Source: JBJFCE01 sp964437825
Lineage (GTDB): Bacteria > Bacillota > Clostridia > Lachnospirales > Lachnospiraceae
Direction: 5' to 3'
Length of the DNA stretch: 21,215 nt
NCBI GenBank assembly: GCA_964437825.1
Contig: CAYTIH010000044.1
Location: forward strand, 1 to 21,215
The number at the start of each line of letters is the position of its first letter. The stretch's first letter is position 1. Below the pieces are notes generated by a model, which ran no database searches, was not told where the DNA came from, and was given only the letters and a program-made list of their open reading frames with translations. Made by a program: the position numbers and the translations under genes. Below, piece after piece: positions 14,942 through 21,215 of the stretch.

Positions 14942-15017
14942 AGACAATTACGAAACTCATCAAAACATTGCACAATTTGTCAATTTCAATAACCGGGAAG
15001 GAGTTTCGCAATTATCT
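14942..15017. repeat. Imperfect palindromic (MITE-like) element, copy B
   Basis: AGACAATTACGAAACTC at 14942-14958 pairs with the reverse complement of 15001-15017 (AGATAATTGCGAAACTC), 15 of 17 positions. An inner imperfect stem lies around ATTGCACAA (14967-14975) and TTGTCAAT (14978-14985). The whole ~76 bp would fold into one long hairpin. It fills the gap between the NdpA-like and GH31 genes, ending 20 nt before the GH31 ribosome binding site. Copy A lies at 10894-10940. No transposase is encoded. Confidence 0.6.
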
Positions 15018-15051
15018 GTATAATTATATTGATAAAAAGGAGACGGAGCTT

Positions 15052-17121
15052 ATGAGACTTGAGAAGCAGGGAAACAGATTAATGATTCTGGAGGGGACAA
15101 GTCAGGTATGGATCGAGCCGTGGGGCATCAATTCCTTACGTGTGAGAATGACAAAGGAGCCTCAGATGGATGAAAGAGACTGGGCGCTGACGGAAAAAGT
15201 AAAGGAGTGCGCGGCGGAGATTACATTTGAGGAAATTGATGTGACCGATCCGTGGTATCAGTCCGAGGAATGGGCAAAGTACCATATGAAGGCAACACAG
15301 GCGAGTATCACAAACGGCAAGATCACGGCAAAGGTCAGTCATGAAGGCTGGATCAGCTTCTATAATCAAAAAGGCGAGCTATTAACGGCTGAGTACTGGA
15401 GAAACAGAAACAGACTGAACCGTTATTGTGTGTCCCTGCGAATCGATGCAAGGGAGTTAAAGCCGATTCCGGGAAGCTCTGATTTTGCGTTGACGGCCCG
15501 CTTTGAAGCCTTTGACGATGAGAAAATCTACGGTATGGGTCAATATCAGGAGAAAAATCTGAATAAAAAGGGCGCGATTCTGGAGCTGGCTCACAGAAAC
15601 GGACAGTCCAGTGTTCCCTTTATGGTATCCAGCAGGGGTTATGGGTTCTTTTGGAACAATCCTGCGATCGGAACGGCAGCTTTTGGCGCCAACAGGACCG
15701 AGTGGCACGCTGACAGTACGAAGAAGATGGATTACTTGATTACGGCGGGGGATAGTATCGCTGAAATTGAGGAACAATATAGTGCGGCAGCCGGCAGAAC
15801 TCCGATGATGCCGGAGTATGGGCTCGGATACTGGCAGTGTAAGCTTCGTTATCGTACGCAGGATGAGCTGCTTGCCGTTGCCAGAGAGCACAAGAAAAGA
15901 GGGCTCCCCATGGATGCGATTGTGGTTGATTTCTTCCATTGGACCAGACAGGGAGATTTTAAATTTGAGCCGCGTGACTGGCCGGACCCTGACGCAATGG
16001 TAAAGGAATTAAAGGAGCTTGGCATTGAGACCGTTGTGTCCGTATGGCCGACCATTGATGAGCGCAGTGAGAATTTCGGAGAAATGGCCGACAGGGGATA
16101 TCTGGTAACCGCCGACAGAGGGAACCAGAATCATATGACCTGGATGGGAAATACCGTGTTCTATGATGCAACGAATCCGGACGCGCAGAAGTTTGTATGG
16201 GAGAAATGCAGGGAAAACTATTACCAAAAAGGAATCCGTGTATTCTGGCTGGATGAAGCGGAACCGGAATACGGCCCCTATGATTTTGATAATTACCGTT
16301 ACTTTGCAGGCTCCGCACTTCAGTGCTCCAATGTCTATCCGGTAGGCTACATTAAGGGCTTTTATGACGGTTTAAGAAAAGAGGGAGAGACGGAAATCCT
16401 GAGTCTGGTGCGCTGTGCATGGGCAGGAAGCCAGAAATACGGTGCATTAACCTGGTCCGGTGATATTTATTCTTCTTTCCGGTCAATGAAAGAGCAGCTC
16501 CAGGCGGGACTTAATATGGCCCTTGCCGGAATTCCGTGGTGGTGCTCGGATATCGGCGGATTTATGGGCGGCAATATTGAAGATCCTGCATTCTGCGAGC
16601 TTTTGGTCAGATGGTTTGCATGGGGATGCTTTTGCCCTGTATTTCGTATGCACGGGGAGCGTTCTCCGTGGTATGAGAGAGAGGAAGAATTTATAAACGG
16701 CGTCCGTCAGCTGACTTCGGGCCAGGATAACGAGGTTTGGAGCTTTGGTGAGGACAATTATGAGATCCTGAAAAAATATCTTTTTATCAGAGAAAAGCTT
16801 CGTCCCTATATCAGGGAGTGTATGAAGCAGGCGCATGAGACCGGCGCCCCCGTAATGCGTCCGTTATTCTACGATTTTCAGGATGATCCCAAGGCGTGGG
16901 AGACGGAGGATGCCTACATGTTCGGACCGGATCTTTTGGTTGCGCCTGTCATGGAGCCGGGAGTTTCTGCAAGGGAGGTTTATCTTCCGGCAGGCGTTAC
17001 ATGGACCGAAGCCGCTACAAAGAAAGTATATGAGGGCGGCCAGAGAGTTACTGCAGACGCACCTATTGATATCATACCCGTATTTGTGAAAGAAGGAAAA
17101 GAATTCCAGATTTATGAATAA
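15052..17121 (+). CDS. Glycoside hydrolase family 31 alpha-glycosidase
   Basis: The 689-aa protein is a retaining GH31 enzyme, an alpha-xylosidase or alpha-glucosidase. An N-terminal beta-sandwich (about 1-225) precedes the TIM barrel (about 230-560). The nucleophile is D401 in VFWLDEAEPE, and the acid/base is D471 in TWSGDIYSS. Other family markers are PEYGLGYWQCK, IPWWCSDIGGF and PVFRMHGERSPW, followed by C-terminal beta domains. No signal peptide is visible, so it should act on imported oligosaccharides or glycosides in the cytoplasm. ATG 15052 is preferred over the in-frame ATG at 14968 because AAGGAG (15037-15042) precedes it and the upstream codons lie inside the palindromic repeat. It overlaps the next gene by 8 nt. 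The xylosidase versus glucosidase choice is not resolvable by eye. Confidence 0.93.
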   Translation: MRLEKQGNRLMILEGTSQVWIEPWGINSLRVRMTKEPQMDERDWALTEKVKECAAEITFEEIDVTDPWYQSEEWAKYHMKATQASITNGKITAKVSHEGWISFYNQKGELLTAEYWRNRNRLNRYCVSLRIDARELKPIPGSSDFALTARFEAFDDEKIYGMGQYQEKNLNKKGAILELAHRNGQSSVPFMVSSRGYGFFWNNPAIGTAAFGANRTEWHADSTKKMDYLITAGDSIAEIEEQYSAAAGRTPMMPEYGLGYWQCKLRYRTQDELLAVAREHKKRGLPMDAIVVDFFHWTRQGDFKFEPRDWPDPDAMVKELKELGIETVVSVWPTIDERSENFGEMADRGYLVTADRGNQNHMTWMGNTVFYDATNPDAQKFVWEKCRENYYQKGIRVFWLDEAEPEYGPYDFDNYRYFAGSALQCSNVYPVGYIKGFYDGLRKEGETEILSLVRCAWAGSQKYGALTWSGDIYSSFRSMKEQLQAGLNMALAGIPWWCSDIGGFMGGNIEDPAFCELLVRWFAWGCFCPVFRMHGERSPWYEREEEFINGVRQLTSGQDNEVWSFGEDNYEILKKYLFIREKLRPYIRECMKQAHETGAPVMRPLFYDFQDDPKAWETEDAYMFGPDLLVAPVMEPGVSAREVYLPAGVTWTEAATKKVYEGGQRVTADAPIDIIPVFVKEGKEFQIYE

Positions 17122-18223
17122 TGTATTCGGTTATTTGAAACAATTTGGCAGCTTCAACTTTAAACAGCGTCCCTTTGGTGAAGTGGACAGCTTGATTTTA
17201 TCCCAGTTTTCCTATCTGAAGGTGGACGGCATGGTGCCTGCGCTCAAAGAAAATACAGCAGCTGTTACGCTGACTGATTTGTCAGAGCATCCGGACAGGG
17301 AGCAGCTGTTTGCGGATGAACGCTATGCCGAAAATAACAGGCGGTTATTTGATTTGATGTGTAAGTCCGTGCGCTTTCGGAATATGGAGATCAATGATTA
17401 TGTGAATATTGTGGATGAGCAGATTGAAACGCAGTTTTCGGCCATGCTGATTACGCTTGAGGGCGGGGAACAGTTTATTGCTTTTCGGGGAACGGATGAG
17501 ACGATCGTGGGATGGAAAGAGGATTTTTGTATGGCGTTTACAAATCCCATTCCGTCCCAGGAGTACAGCGTCGTTTATGTGACACAGGTGGCGGACCGTA
17601 TTACGGGTCCGTTTTCCGTAGGAGGACACTCTAAGGGAGGAAATATTGCTGTGTATGCGGCGCTGAAATGTCAGCAGAATGTGGCTGATAGGATCCGCAG
17701 GGTTTACTCCTTTGACGGTCCCGGTTTTAGGCCGGAGATTCTGCAAACCGGGCGCTATGAGCAAATCAAAGGCAGGATTCGCAAGGTGATTCCTCAGTCC
17801 TCCATTATCGGTATGGTGCTTCAAAATCAGGAAAAATATGTTGTAGTCAAAAGTACGGCATCCGGTATTTTGCAGCATGACCCTTATACATGGGTGATTG
17901 AAAAAGGGGACTTTGTGCGTTCCGACAGCCTGTATAAGGGAAGGAGAATGATGGATCATGCGTTAAATGAGTGGATACTCAGCCTGCCGGAGGATCAGAT
18001 CCATCGTTTTGTAGAAAATCTGTTTGACCTGTTATATGCTTCCATGGCGCAGGATCTGATTGCCATGGAGAAGGACCGGAAAAACAGCATCCGTAATATG
18101 GTGGAGGCTTATAAGGAAATGGATGCGTCCGAAAAAAAATTCATGGTACGCATTATTTGGAAGCTTCTTACGATCCAGTCCAGATGCCTGCTGCAGGGGT
18201 ATGATAATGAAACTAATATATGA
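17114..18223 (+). CDS. DUF2974 (Mbeg1-like) alpha/beta hydrolase
   Basis: This 369-aa protein has the DUF2974/Mbeg1-like fold of lipase-type alpha/beta hydrolases. The nucleophile elbow is VGGHSKGGN with S173. An oxyanion-side FRGTD motif (124-128) precedes it, YSFDGPGF follows the elbow, and a histidine in GILQHDPYTW is a plausible triad member. No signal peptide is seen. The C-terminal ~70 residues are helical and charged. The start overlaps the end of the GH31 gene (ATG at 17114, GH31 stop at 17119-17121), and its end overlaps the radical SAM gene by 17 nt, so translation is probably coupled. The substrate is unknown; lipid or ester hydrolysis is suggested only by family. Confidence 0.88.
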   Translation: MNNVFGYLKQFGSFNFKQRPFGEVDSLILSQFSYLKVDGMVPALKENTAAVTLTDLSEHPDREQLFADERYAENNRRLFDLMCKSVRFRNMEINDYVNIVDEQIETQFSAMLITLEGGEQFIAFRGTDETIVGWKEDFCMAFTNPIPSQEYSVVYVTQVADRITGPFSVGGHSKGGNIAVYAALKCQQNVADRIRRVYSFDGPGFRPEILQTGRYEQIKGRIRKVIPQSSIIGMVLQNQEKYVVVKSTASGILQHDPYTWVIEKGDFVRSDSLYKGRRMMDHALNEWILSLPEDQIHRFVENLFDLLYASMAQDLIAMEKDRKNSIRNMVEAYKEMDASEKKFMVRIIWKLLTIQSRCLLQGYDNETNI

Positions 18224-19112
18224 AGATTGTACGCTGTGCCCCAGAAAGTGTCACGCCGACAGAACCAAAACCAAGGGGTATTGCGGTATGACGGATCAGT
18301 TGAGGATTGCCAGAGCAGCGCTTCATTTTTGGGAGGAAAGCTGCATTTCCGGTGAAGAAGGATCAGGGGCCGTGTTTTTCAGCGGCTGTAATCTGCGATG
18401 CGTGTTCTGCCAAAACAGACAGATATCGGCGCAGGGGGCAGGCATGGAGATCAGTATTGACAGGCTCGTCGAAATTTTCTTGGAATTGCAAGAGCAGAAT
18501 GCGAATAATATTAATCTGGTTACACCCACGCATTTCGTACCTTCCATCAAGGAGGCGCTTCTCATTGCCAAAGGGAAAGGGCTTACGATACCGGTGGTTT
18601 ATAACTGCGGCGGATATGAGGATGTGCAGACATTAAGAAGTCTTGAAGGGCTTGTGGACATTTATCTGCCGGATGACAAATATCTTTCCCCGGAGCTTTC
18701 GCTATCTTATTCCGGGGTATCCGATTATCCCCAAGTCGCGGCGGAGGCAATTGCCGAAATGTATCGGCAGACGGGGGAAGCCGTTTTGGATGACAGAGGG
18801 ATCATGCAGCGGGGCGTGATTGTGCGCCATCTGGTGCTGCCGGGACACAAAAAGGAAGCAAAGGCAGTGCTCAAAAGGCTGTTTGATACCTATCAGAACC
18901 GGATTTATTACAGCATTATGAATCAATATACACCGCTTCCTTATGTGGCAGAGCATGTACCTAAGCTAAACAGAACGCTTACAAAACGGGAATACGAAAG
19001 TGTTGTGGACGAGGCGCTGCTGTTGGGGATAGAAAACGGTTTTATTCAGGAAGGCAGGACTGCAAAGGAAAGCTTTATACCTCCTTTTGACGGTACCGGA
19101 CTGATGGGATGA
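18207..19112 (+). CDS. PflX-like radical SAM protein (COG1313)
   Basis: The 301-aa protein matches the COG1313 radical SAM family, often called PflX or putative pyruvate-formate-lyase-activating-like. The N-terminus has an extra cysteine cluster C8-x2-C11-x3-C15 with C26 (CTLCPRKCHADR, then GYCGM), probably for a second metal site. The SAM-binding 4Fe-4S motif is C61-x3-C65-x2-C68 in SGCNLRCVFCQN. VYNCGGYE and YLPDDKY are typical family segments. ATG 18207 is chosen over ATG 18201 and the longer open frame from 18060 because AGGGG (18194-18200) is properly spaced and the family N-terminus begins here. The real substrate of this family is not firmly known, and no glycyl-radical enzyme is encoded in the window. 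Confidence 0.9.
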   Translation: MKLIYEDCTLCPRKCHADRTKTKGYCGMTDQLRIARAALHFWEESCISGEEGSGAVFFSGCNLRCVFCQNRQISAQGAGMEISIDRLVEIFLELQEQNANNINLVTPTHFVPSIKEALLIAKGKGLTIPVVYNCGGYEDVQTLRSLEGLVDIYLPDDKYLSPELSLSYSGVSDYPQVAAEAIAEMYRQTGEAVLDDRGIMQRGVIVRHLVLPGHKKEAKAVLKRLFDTYQNRIYYSIMNQYTPLPYVAEHVPKLNRTLTKREYESVVDEALLLGIENGFIQEGRTAKESFIPPFDGTGLMG

Positions 19113-19197
19113 GCGGATCTCCTATATTCGGAAATAGCGGAGGCGGTGACCGTCGCCATGGACGAAATATTTTTTTACATAAAAGTATGATTACCCA

Positions 19198-19226
19198 TTG
19201 AAAAATACCGGAATTAGGGCTATAAT
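19198..19226 (+). promoter_or_regulatory. Strong sigma-A promoter of the FliD-like gene
   Basis: TTGAAA (19198-19203), a 17-bp spacer and a perfect TATAAT (19221-19226) make a near-consensus promoter. Transcription should start around 19233, giving an untranslated leader of about 110 nt before ATG 19342. Confidence 0.85.
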
Positions 19227-19232
19227 TATAAC

Positions 19233-19341
19233 ATAAAATATGTTTGCTTTCAGCGAATATCGGAGGCTGAACAAAAACATCATTTTGTGGAAATTGTGAA
19301 TCAAGGCACGGATGCCGCCTTAAGGTCAAAGGAGTGAGGAT
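19233..19341 (+). promoter_or_regulatory. Hairpin-rich 5' leader of the FliD-like gene
   Basis: Three short stem-loops follow in order: TTCAGC/GCTGAA (19249-19271), ACAAAA/TTTTGT (19271-19288) and AAGGC/GCCTT (19303-19321). A strong AAAGGAGTGAGGAT ribosome binding site then leads into the ATG. I do not recognise a known riboswitch consensus; the cyclic-di-GMP-I and -II signatures are not apparent. It could be a stability or protein-binding leader. Confidence 0.35.
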
Positions 19342-20118
19342 ATGTCTATTTATACGGGTTTGAAAAATGATTACAGCTTTCTGTTTTCCAGCTTATCATC
19401 AAGCGGACAGGGAAGTTCTGCGAATCTGTTGTCCAATATCAGTCTGACAGATTATAATAACATTAAGAGCGGAACCTATTATAAACTGATGAAGGCTTAT
19501 TATGCTAAAAAATCAGGCGAGAATGATAGCTATAGTTCCGTGAGTAAAAGCAGTACTGATACGTATAGGACAATTACGGATGCGTCTGAACTGAAAAATG
19601 ATGCAGCCGGTCTTTATAATGCAGCATCCAAGCTGTCTGCAACCGGAAGCAAATCCCTGTTTACGCAGAAGGATATTACAACAACCGGAGAAGACGGGAC
19701 AAAGACTACGACAAAAGGATATGATACGGAAAGCATTAAGAGTGCTGTGAAAGATTTCGTTAAGGAATATAACAGTCTGGTTTCTTCTGCGGCAGCTTCC
19801 GGCAGTTCAAGTGCAGTCAGAGCGGCCGGCAGTATGAAAAATCTGACCCAAGTATTTTCCAGCCAGCTGAGCAAGGTTGGTATTACAGTAGGTACGGACA
19901 GTAAGTTAACCTTGGATGAAGAAGCTTTTGACAGCGCGGATATGTCTAAGGTTAAGACATTGTTCAACGGCGCTAATTCATATGCAGGCAATGTGGGCGG
20001 CTATGCTTCCTCCATCGGCTCTTATGCAAATGCAGCGTTAAACTCCGGAAATACCTATACGAGCAGCGGCAGCTACAGTGCGCTGCAGAGCGGTATAAAT
20101 TATAACAGCTTTTTCTAA
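19342..20118 (+). CDS. Stand-alone protein resembling the FliD C-terminal region
   Basis: The 258-aa protein is rich in Ser, Ala, Asn, Tyr and Gly and lacks cysteine, tryptophan and a signal peptide. Residues about 130-220 resemble the flagellar cap protein FliD C-terminal region: FVKEYNSLVSS, then QLSKVGITVGTDSKLTLDEE and VKTLFNG, the same order as FliD's NNYN...LGITTD.DGKL.LD...V..LF pattern. It lacks the FliD N-terminal domain and is half the usual length. No flagellar gene is nearby. It has its own near-perfect promoter, a strong ribosome binding site and a strong terminator, so it is monocistronic and probably well expressed. It may be a secreted filament-associated or surface protein exported by a flagellar-type system, or a domesticated relative. 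Function is unknown. Confidence 0.85.
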   Translation: MSIYTGLKNDYSFLFSSLSSSGQGSSANLLSNISLTDYNNIKSGTYYKLMKAYYAKKSGENDSYSSVSKSSTDTYRTITDASELKNDAAGLYNAASKLSATGSKSLFTQKDITTTGEDGTKTTTKGYDTESIKSAVKDFVKEYNSLVSSAAASGSSSAVRAAGSMKNLTQVFSSQLSKVGITVGTDSKLTLDEEAFDSADMSKVKTLFNGANSYAGNVGGYASSIGSYANAALNSGNTYTSSGSYSALQSGINYNSFF

Positions 20119-20141
20119 ACAAAACATTTTGATAGGCGTAT

Positions 20142-20176
20142 TACAGGCAGGACATCGTCCTGCCTGTATTTTTTTA
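20142..20176 (+). terminator. Strong terminator of the FliD-like gene
   Basis: A perfect 12-bp stem TACAGGCAGGAC/GTCCTGCCTGTA with a 3-nt loop is followed by seven Ts. It lies 23 nt after the stop codon. Confidence 0.95.
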
Positions 20177-20233
20177 TCATAGGAAATACCTTGCTGCGTT
20201 AAAGTACGAAAGTACGCCTGGATCAGAAAATAG

Positions 20234-20281
20234 AAAAATATAATCCTACAAATTTTGAAAAATATAATCCTACAAATTTTG
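20234..20281. repeat. 24-bp perfect tandem duplication
   Basis: Two identical 24-bp units (20234-20257 and 20258-20281) are adjacent; each contains TATAATCC and CTACAAATTTTG, and a partial third unit (AAAAATT) follows. They sit just before the tRNA-Leu promoter and duplicate a TATAAT box. This is most likely replication slippage, possibly with an effect on promoter strength. Confidence 0.9.
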
Positions 20282-20291
20282 AAAAATTCAG

Positions 20292-20323
20292 TTGACAAGT
20301 GCACTGAAATAGGTTAGTATAAT
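20292..20323 (+). promoter_or_regulatory. Promoter of the tRNA-Leu pair
   Basis: TTGACA (20292-20297) is followed by TATAAT at 20318-20323 with an over-long 20-bp spacer. A poorer TAGTAT at 20315-20320 has the ideal 17-bp spacing. Either way it directly precedes the first tRNA. Confidence 0.65.
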
Positions 20324-20331
20324 ATTTGTGC

Positions 20332-20415
20332 GCAGGAATGGCGGAATTGGCAGACGCGCAGGCTTCAGGTGCCTGTTGTAGCAATACAGTGAGGGTTCAA
20401 GTCCCTTTTCCTGCA
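20332..20415 (+). tRNA. tRNA-Leu (anticodon CAG)
   Basis: This class II tRNA has acceptor GCAGGAA/TTCCTGC, anticodon stem CAGGC/GCCTG with loop TTCAGGT, a long variable arm (TTGTAGCAATACAGT), T arm GAGGG-TTCAAGT-CCCTT and discriminator A. The anticodon CAG reads CUG. CCA is not encoded. Confidence 0.95.
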
Positions 20416-20416
20416 T

Positions 20417-20442
20417 GAAAAAGGTCGAGAGATCTTTTTTTT
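20417..20442 (+). terminator. Weak hairpin with T-tract between the two tRNA-Leu genes
   Basis: AAAAAGGTC and GATCTTTTT flank a GAGA loop and run into a continuous T tract just before the second tRNA. It may partly terminate or simply mark the processing spacer between the tRNAs. Confidence 0.4.
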
Positions 20443-20527
20443 GCGGAAGTGTCGGAATTGGCAGACGAGCAAGACTAAGGATCTTGTGGCTATTGCAGTC
20501 GTGTGGGTTCAAGTCCCATCTTCCGCA
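20443..20527 (+). tRNA. tRNA-Leu (anticodon AAG)
   Basis: This class II tRNA has acceptor GCGGAAG/CTTCCGC, anticodon stem CAAGA/TCTTG with loop CTAAGGA, a long variable arm, T stem GTGGG/CCCAT and discriminator A. Positions 34-36 are AAG, so this is an A34 leucine tRNA and probably an inosine-editing substrate. CCA is not encoded. It has no promoter of its own and is presumably read through from the upstream tRNA-Leu. Confidence 0.92.
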
Positions 20528-20541
20528 CTATTTGTAAATGT

Positions 20542-20579
20542 GGGAAACCTTGATTTTATTAGGGTTTTCCCTTTTTTTG
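20542..20579 (+). terminator. Terminator after the tRNA-Leu pair
   Basis: GGGAAACC pairs with GGGTTTTCCC across a 12-nt loop, with one bulge, and is followed by a run of Ts (CTTTTTTTG). Confidence 0.85.
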
Positions 20580-20638
20580 TTACAGCTTTGGAAGGTAAGT
20601 TTCATTATATCCTGTCTTGTTCCTCTAAATTTACGTTA

Positions 20639-20870
20639 TCCGGAGTTTTTTGCGAAATTTTGAAAGTTATCCACATCTGATAGCCATGTTTCTATTACTT
20701 CTTTATTTCAGGTGGATAATTTTTTCATTTCCCTCTTGGCAGGCATCACTTCCTTTGCTATACTTAAGTCAGTTGAAGGGTATCCCTTCTTCATGTTTTG
20801 ATGATATATCTTCTCCTGTTAGTTGCCGTCCAAAGCTTGCTAACAATTCAGAAGATATATTTTTTTGCAT
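20639..20870 (-). pseudogene. Possible decayed minus-strand gene in AT-rich region
   Basis: Three minus-strand frame segments follow in order and look protein-like. A 33-codon frame starts at the ATG at 20868-20870 (MQKNISSELLASFGRQLTGE) and ends in a stop at 20769. It is continued in another frame by LSIAKEVMPAKREMKKLST (20708-20770), and then in a third by EVIETWLSDVDNFQNFAKNS (20639-20701). Two frameshifts could explain this. I do not recognise the family and there is no good ribosome binding site. The rest of the 20580-20926 gap shows nothing further. Confidence 0.25.
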
Positions 20871-20926
20871 CTTTTTTATCTCATTTTTTATAAAAAGATG
20901 GATTTAGGATATAAATTGGTTTTTCC

Positions 20927-21193
20927 TTGTATATTTTGCAAAAGGCAATCAGTGGTTATTGTATAGTTACACCTGATTATGAGTCAACTCCATTCTTAAA
21001 AGTTACTGAGGATTTAACGCTTGCTTTTTGGATTCAAATGGAACAGTTGAAAATGTTACAAAAATATCATATTAATGGTGAAACAATTAGATTTGATGAT
21101 AAAATTGCTGTTGCTAACACGATTTTGAAAGCGTCTGAAAGCAGGCGCTTTTTCACGCCCGTTTTCGGAGGTGATGAGGATTGGATTTATTAA
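20927..21193 (+). CDS. Small unrecognised protein, possibly 5'-truncated or frameshifted
   Basis: The open frame encodes 88 aa from a TTG at 20927, with no visible ribosome binding site. The sequence from ISGYCIVTPDYESTPF to the end GGDEDWIY is protein-like, and its AT-rich codon use differs from genes earlier in the window. An alternative start, ATG 20898 in another frame, gives MDLGYKLVFPCIFC and meets this frame if one frameshift near 20960 is assumed. The stop overlaps a possible new start (TTG 21181) with an upstream GGAGG. I recognise no family. It may belong to an integrated element beginning after the tRNA-Leu genes. Confidence 0.45.
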   Translation: MYILQKAISGYCIVTPDYESTPFLKVTEDLTLAFWIQMEQLKMLQKYHINGETIRFDDKIAVANTILKASESRRFFTPVFGGDEDWIY

Positions 21194-21215
21194 AGGGCAA
21201 ACAAATCATGGTCTG
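21181..21215 (+). CDS. Possible start of the next gene, cut by the window end
   Basis: GGAGG (21167-21171) is followed by a TTG at 21181 that opens a frame reading MDLLKGKQIMV to the window edge, overlapping the end of the preceding small frame by 13 nt. Only 11 codons are visible, so nothing can be said about function. Confidence 0.35.
   Translation, partial: MDLLKGKQIMV

Noticed and set aside
17345..17959. 204-aa minus-strand frame opposite the DUF2974 gene
   Set aside because: The plus-strand frame has clear lipase motifs, overlaps its neighbours in operon fashion and is full length; the antisense frame shows no motifs.
19142..19157. GC-rich hairpin as terminator of the radical SAM gene
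   Set aside because: The stem is only 4-5 bp and the T run starts 13 nt later, too far for a confident intrinsic terminator.
20288..20512. Minus-strand 74-aa open frame across the tRNA-Leu pair
   Set aside because: It is the antisense of two well-folded tRNA genes, a typical artefact, and has no ribosome binding site.
20441..20680. Plus-strand 79-aa open frame starting in tRNA-Leu(AAG)
   Set aside because: Its first 28 codons are the tRNA itself and the remainder crosses the tRNA terminator.

Overview
The window looks like chromosomal DNA of a Lachnospiraceae-type anaerobic Firmicute (Clostridia). The basis is consensus sigma-A promoters, strong AGGAGG-type ribosome binding sites, overlapping same-strand genes, tRNA genes without an encoded CCA end, and proteins of families common in gut Clostridia (COG1313 radical SAM, DUF2974/Mbeg1-like hydrolase, NdpA-type nucleoid protein, DUF3810). 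This is an inference from gene content; no 16S or marker phylogeny is present.

Layout. (a) 1-1994: a short operon of an ArsC/Spx-fold protein, a single-domain MGMT/ATL-like alkyltransferase with an altered active-site motif, and a YghZ-type aldo/keto reductase. (b) 2157-4046: a secreted GH5 glycanase lipoprotein, closed by a strong terminator. (c) 4251-8861: a MarR repressor overlapping two half-ABC exporters whose motif asymmetry marks them as one heterodimeric drug-type exporter. (d) 8906-9937, minus strand: a zinc N-acetylmuramoyl-L-alanine amidase with an unusual hairpin cluster in its promoter/leader region. (e) 10113-11324: a gene-poor scar holding an alpha/beta-hydrolase remnant, a tRNA-Pro(AGG) with its own promoter and terminator, an aborted gene start and one copy of a palindromic repeat. 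(f) 11325-14899: an unrecognised coiled-coil protein, a DUF3810 membrane metalloprotease-like protein and an NdpA/YejK-family nucleoid protein. (g) 14942-19112: a second copy of the palindromic repeat, then a tightly overlapping operon of a GH31 alpha-glycosidase, a DUF2974 hydrolase and a PflX-like radical SAM protein. (h) 19198-20176: a monocistronic gene for a stand-alone protein resembling the FliD C-terminal region, with a near-perfect promoter, a hairpin-rich leader and a strong terminator. (i) 20234-20579: a tandem repeat and two tRNA-Leu genes (CAG, AAG). (j) 20580-21215: AT-rich sequence with decayed reading frames, possibly the edge of an integrated element.

Most of the window is ordinary housekeeping and sugar metabolism. 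The points most worth following are the imperfect-palindrome (MITE-like) repeat found twice, the two A34 tRNAs (Pro-AGG, Leu-AAG), the orphan FliD-like protein with its structured leader, and the unrecognised coiled-coil protein beside a DUF3810 metalloprotease. I did not find a clear multi-gene defence, CRISPR or biosynthetic system.
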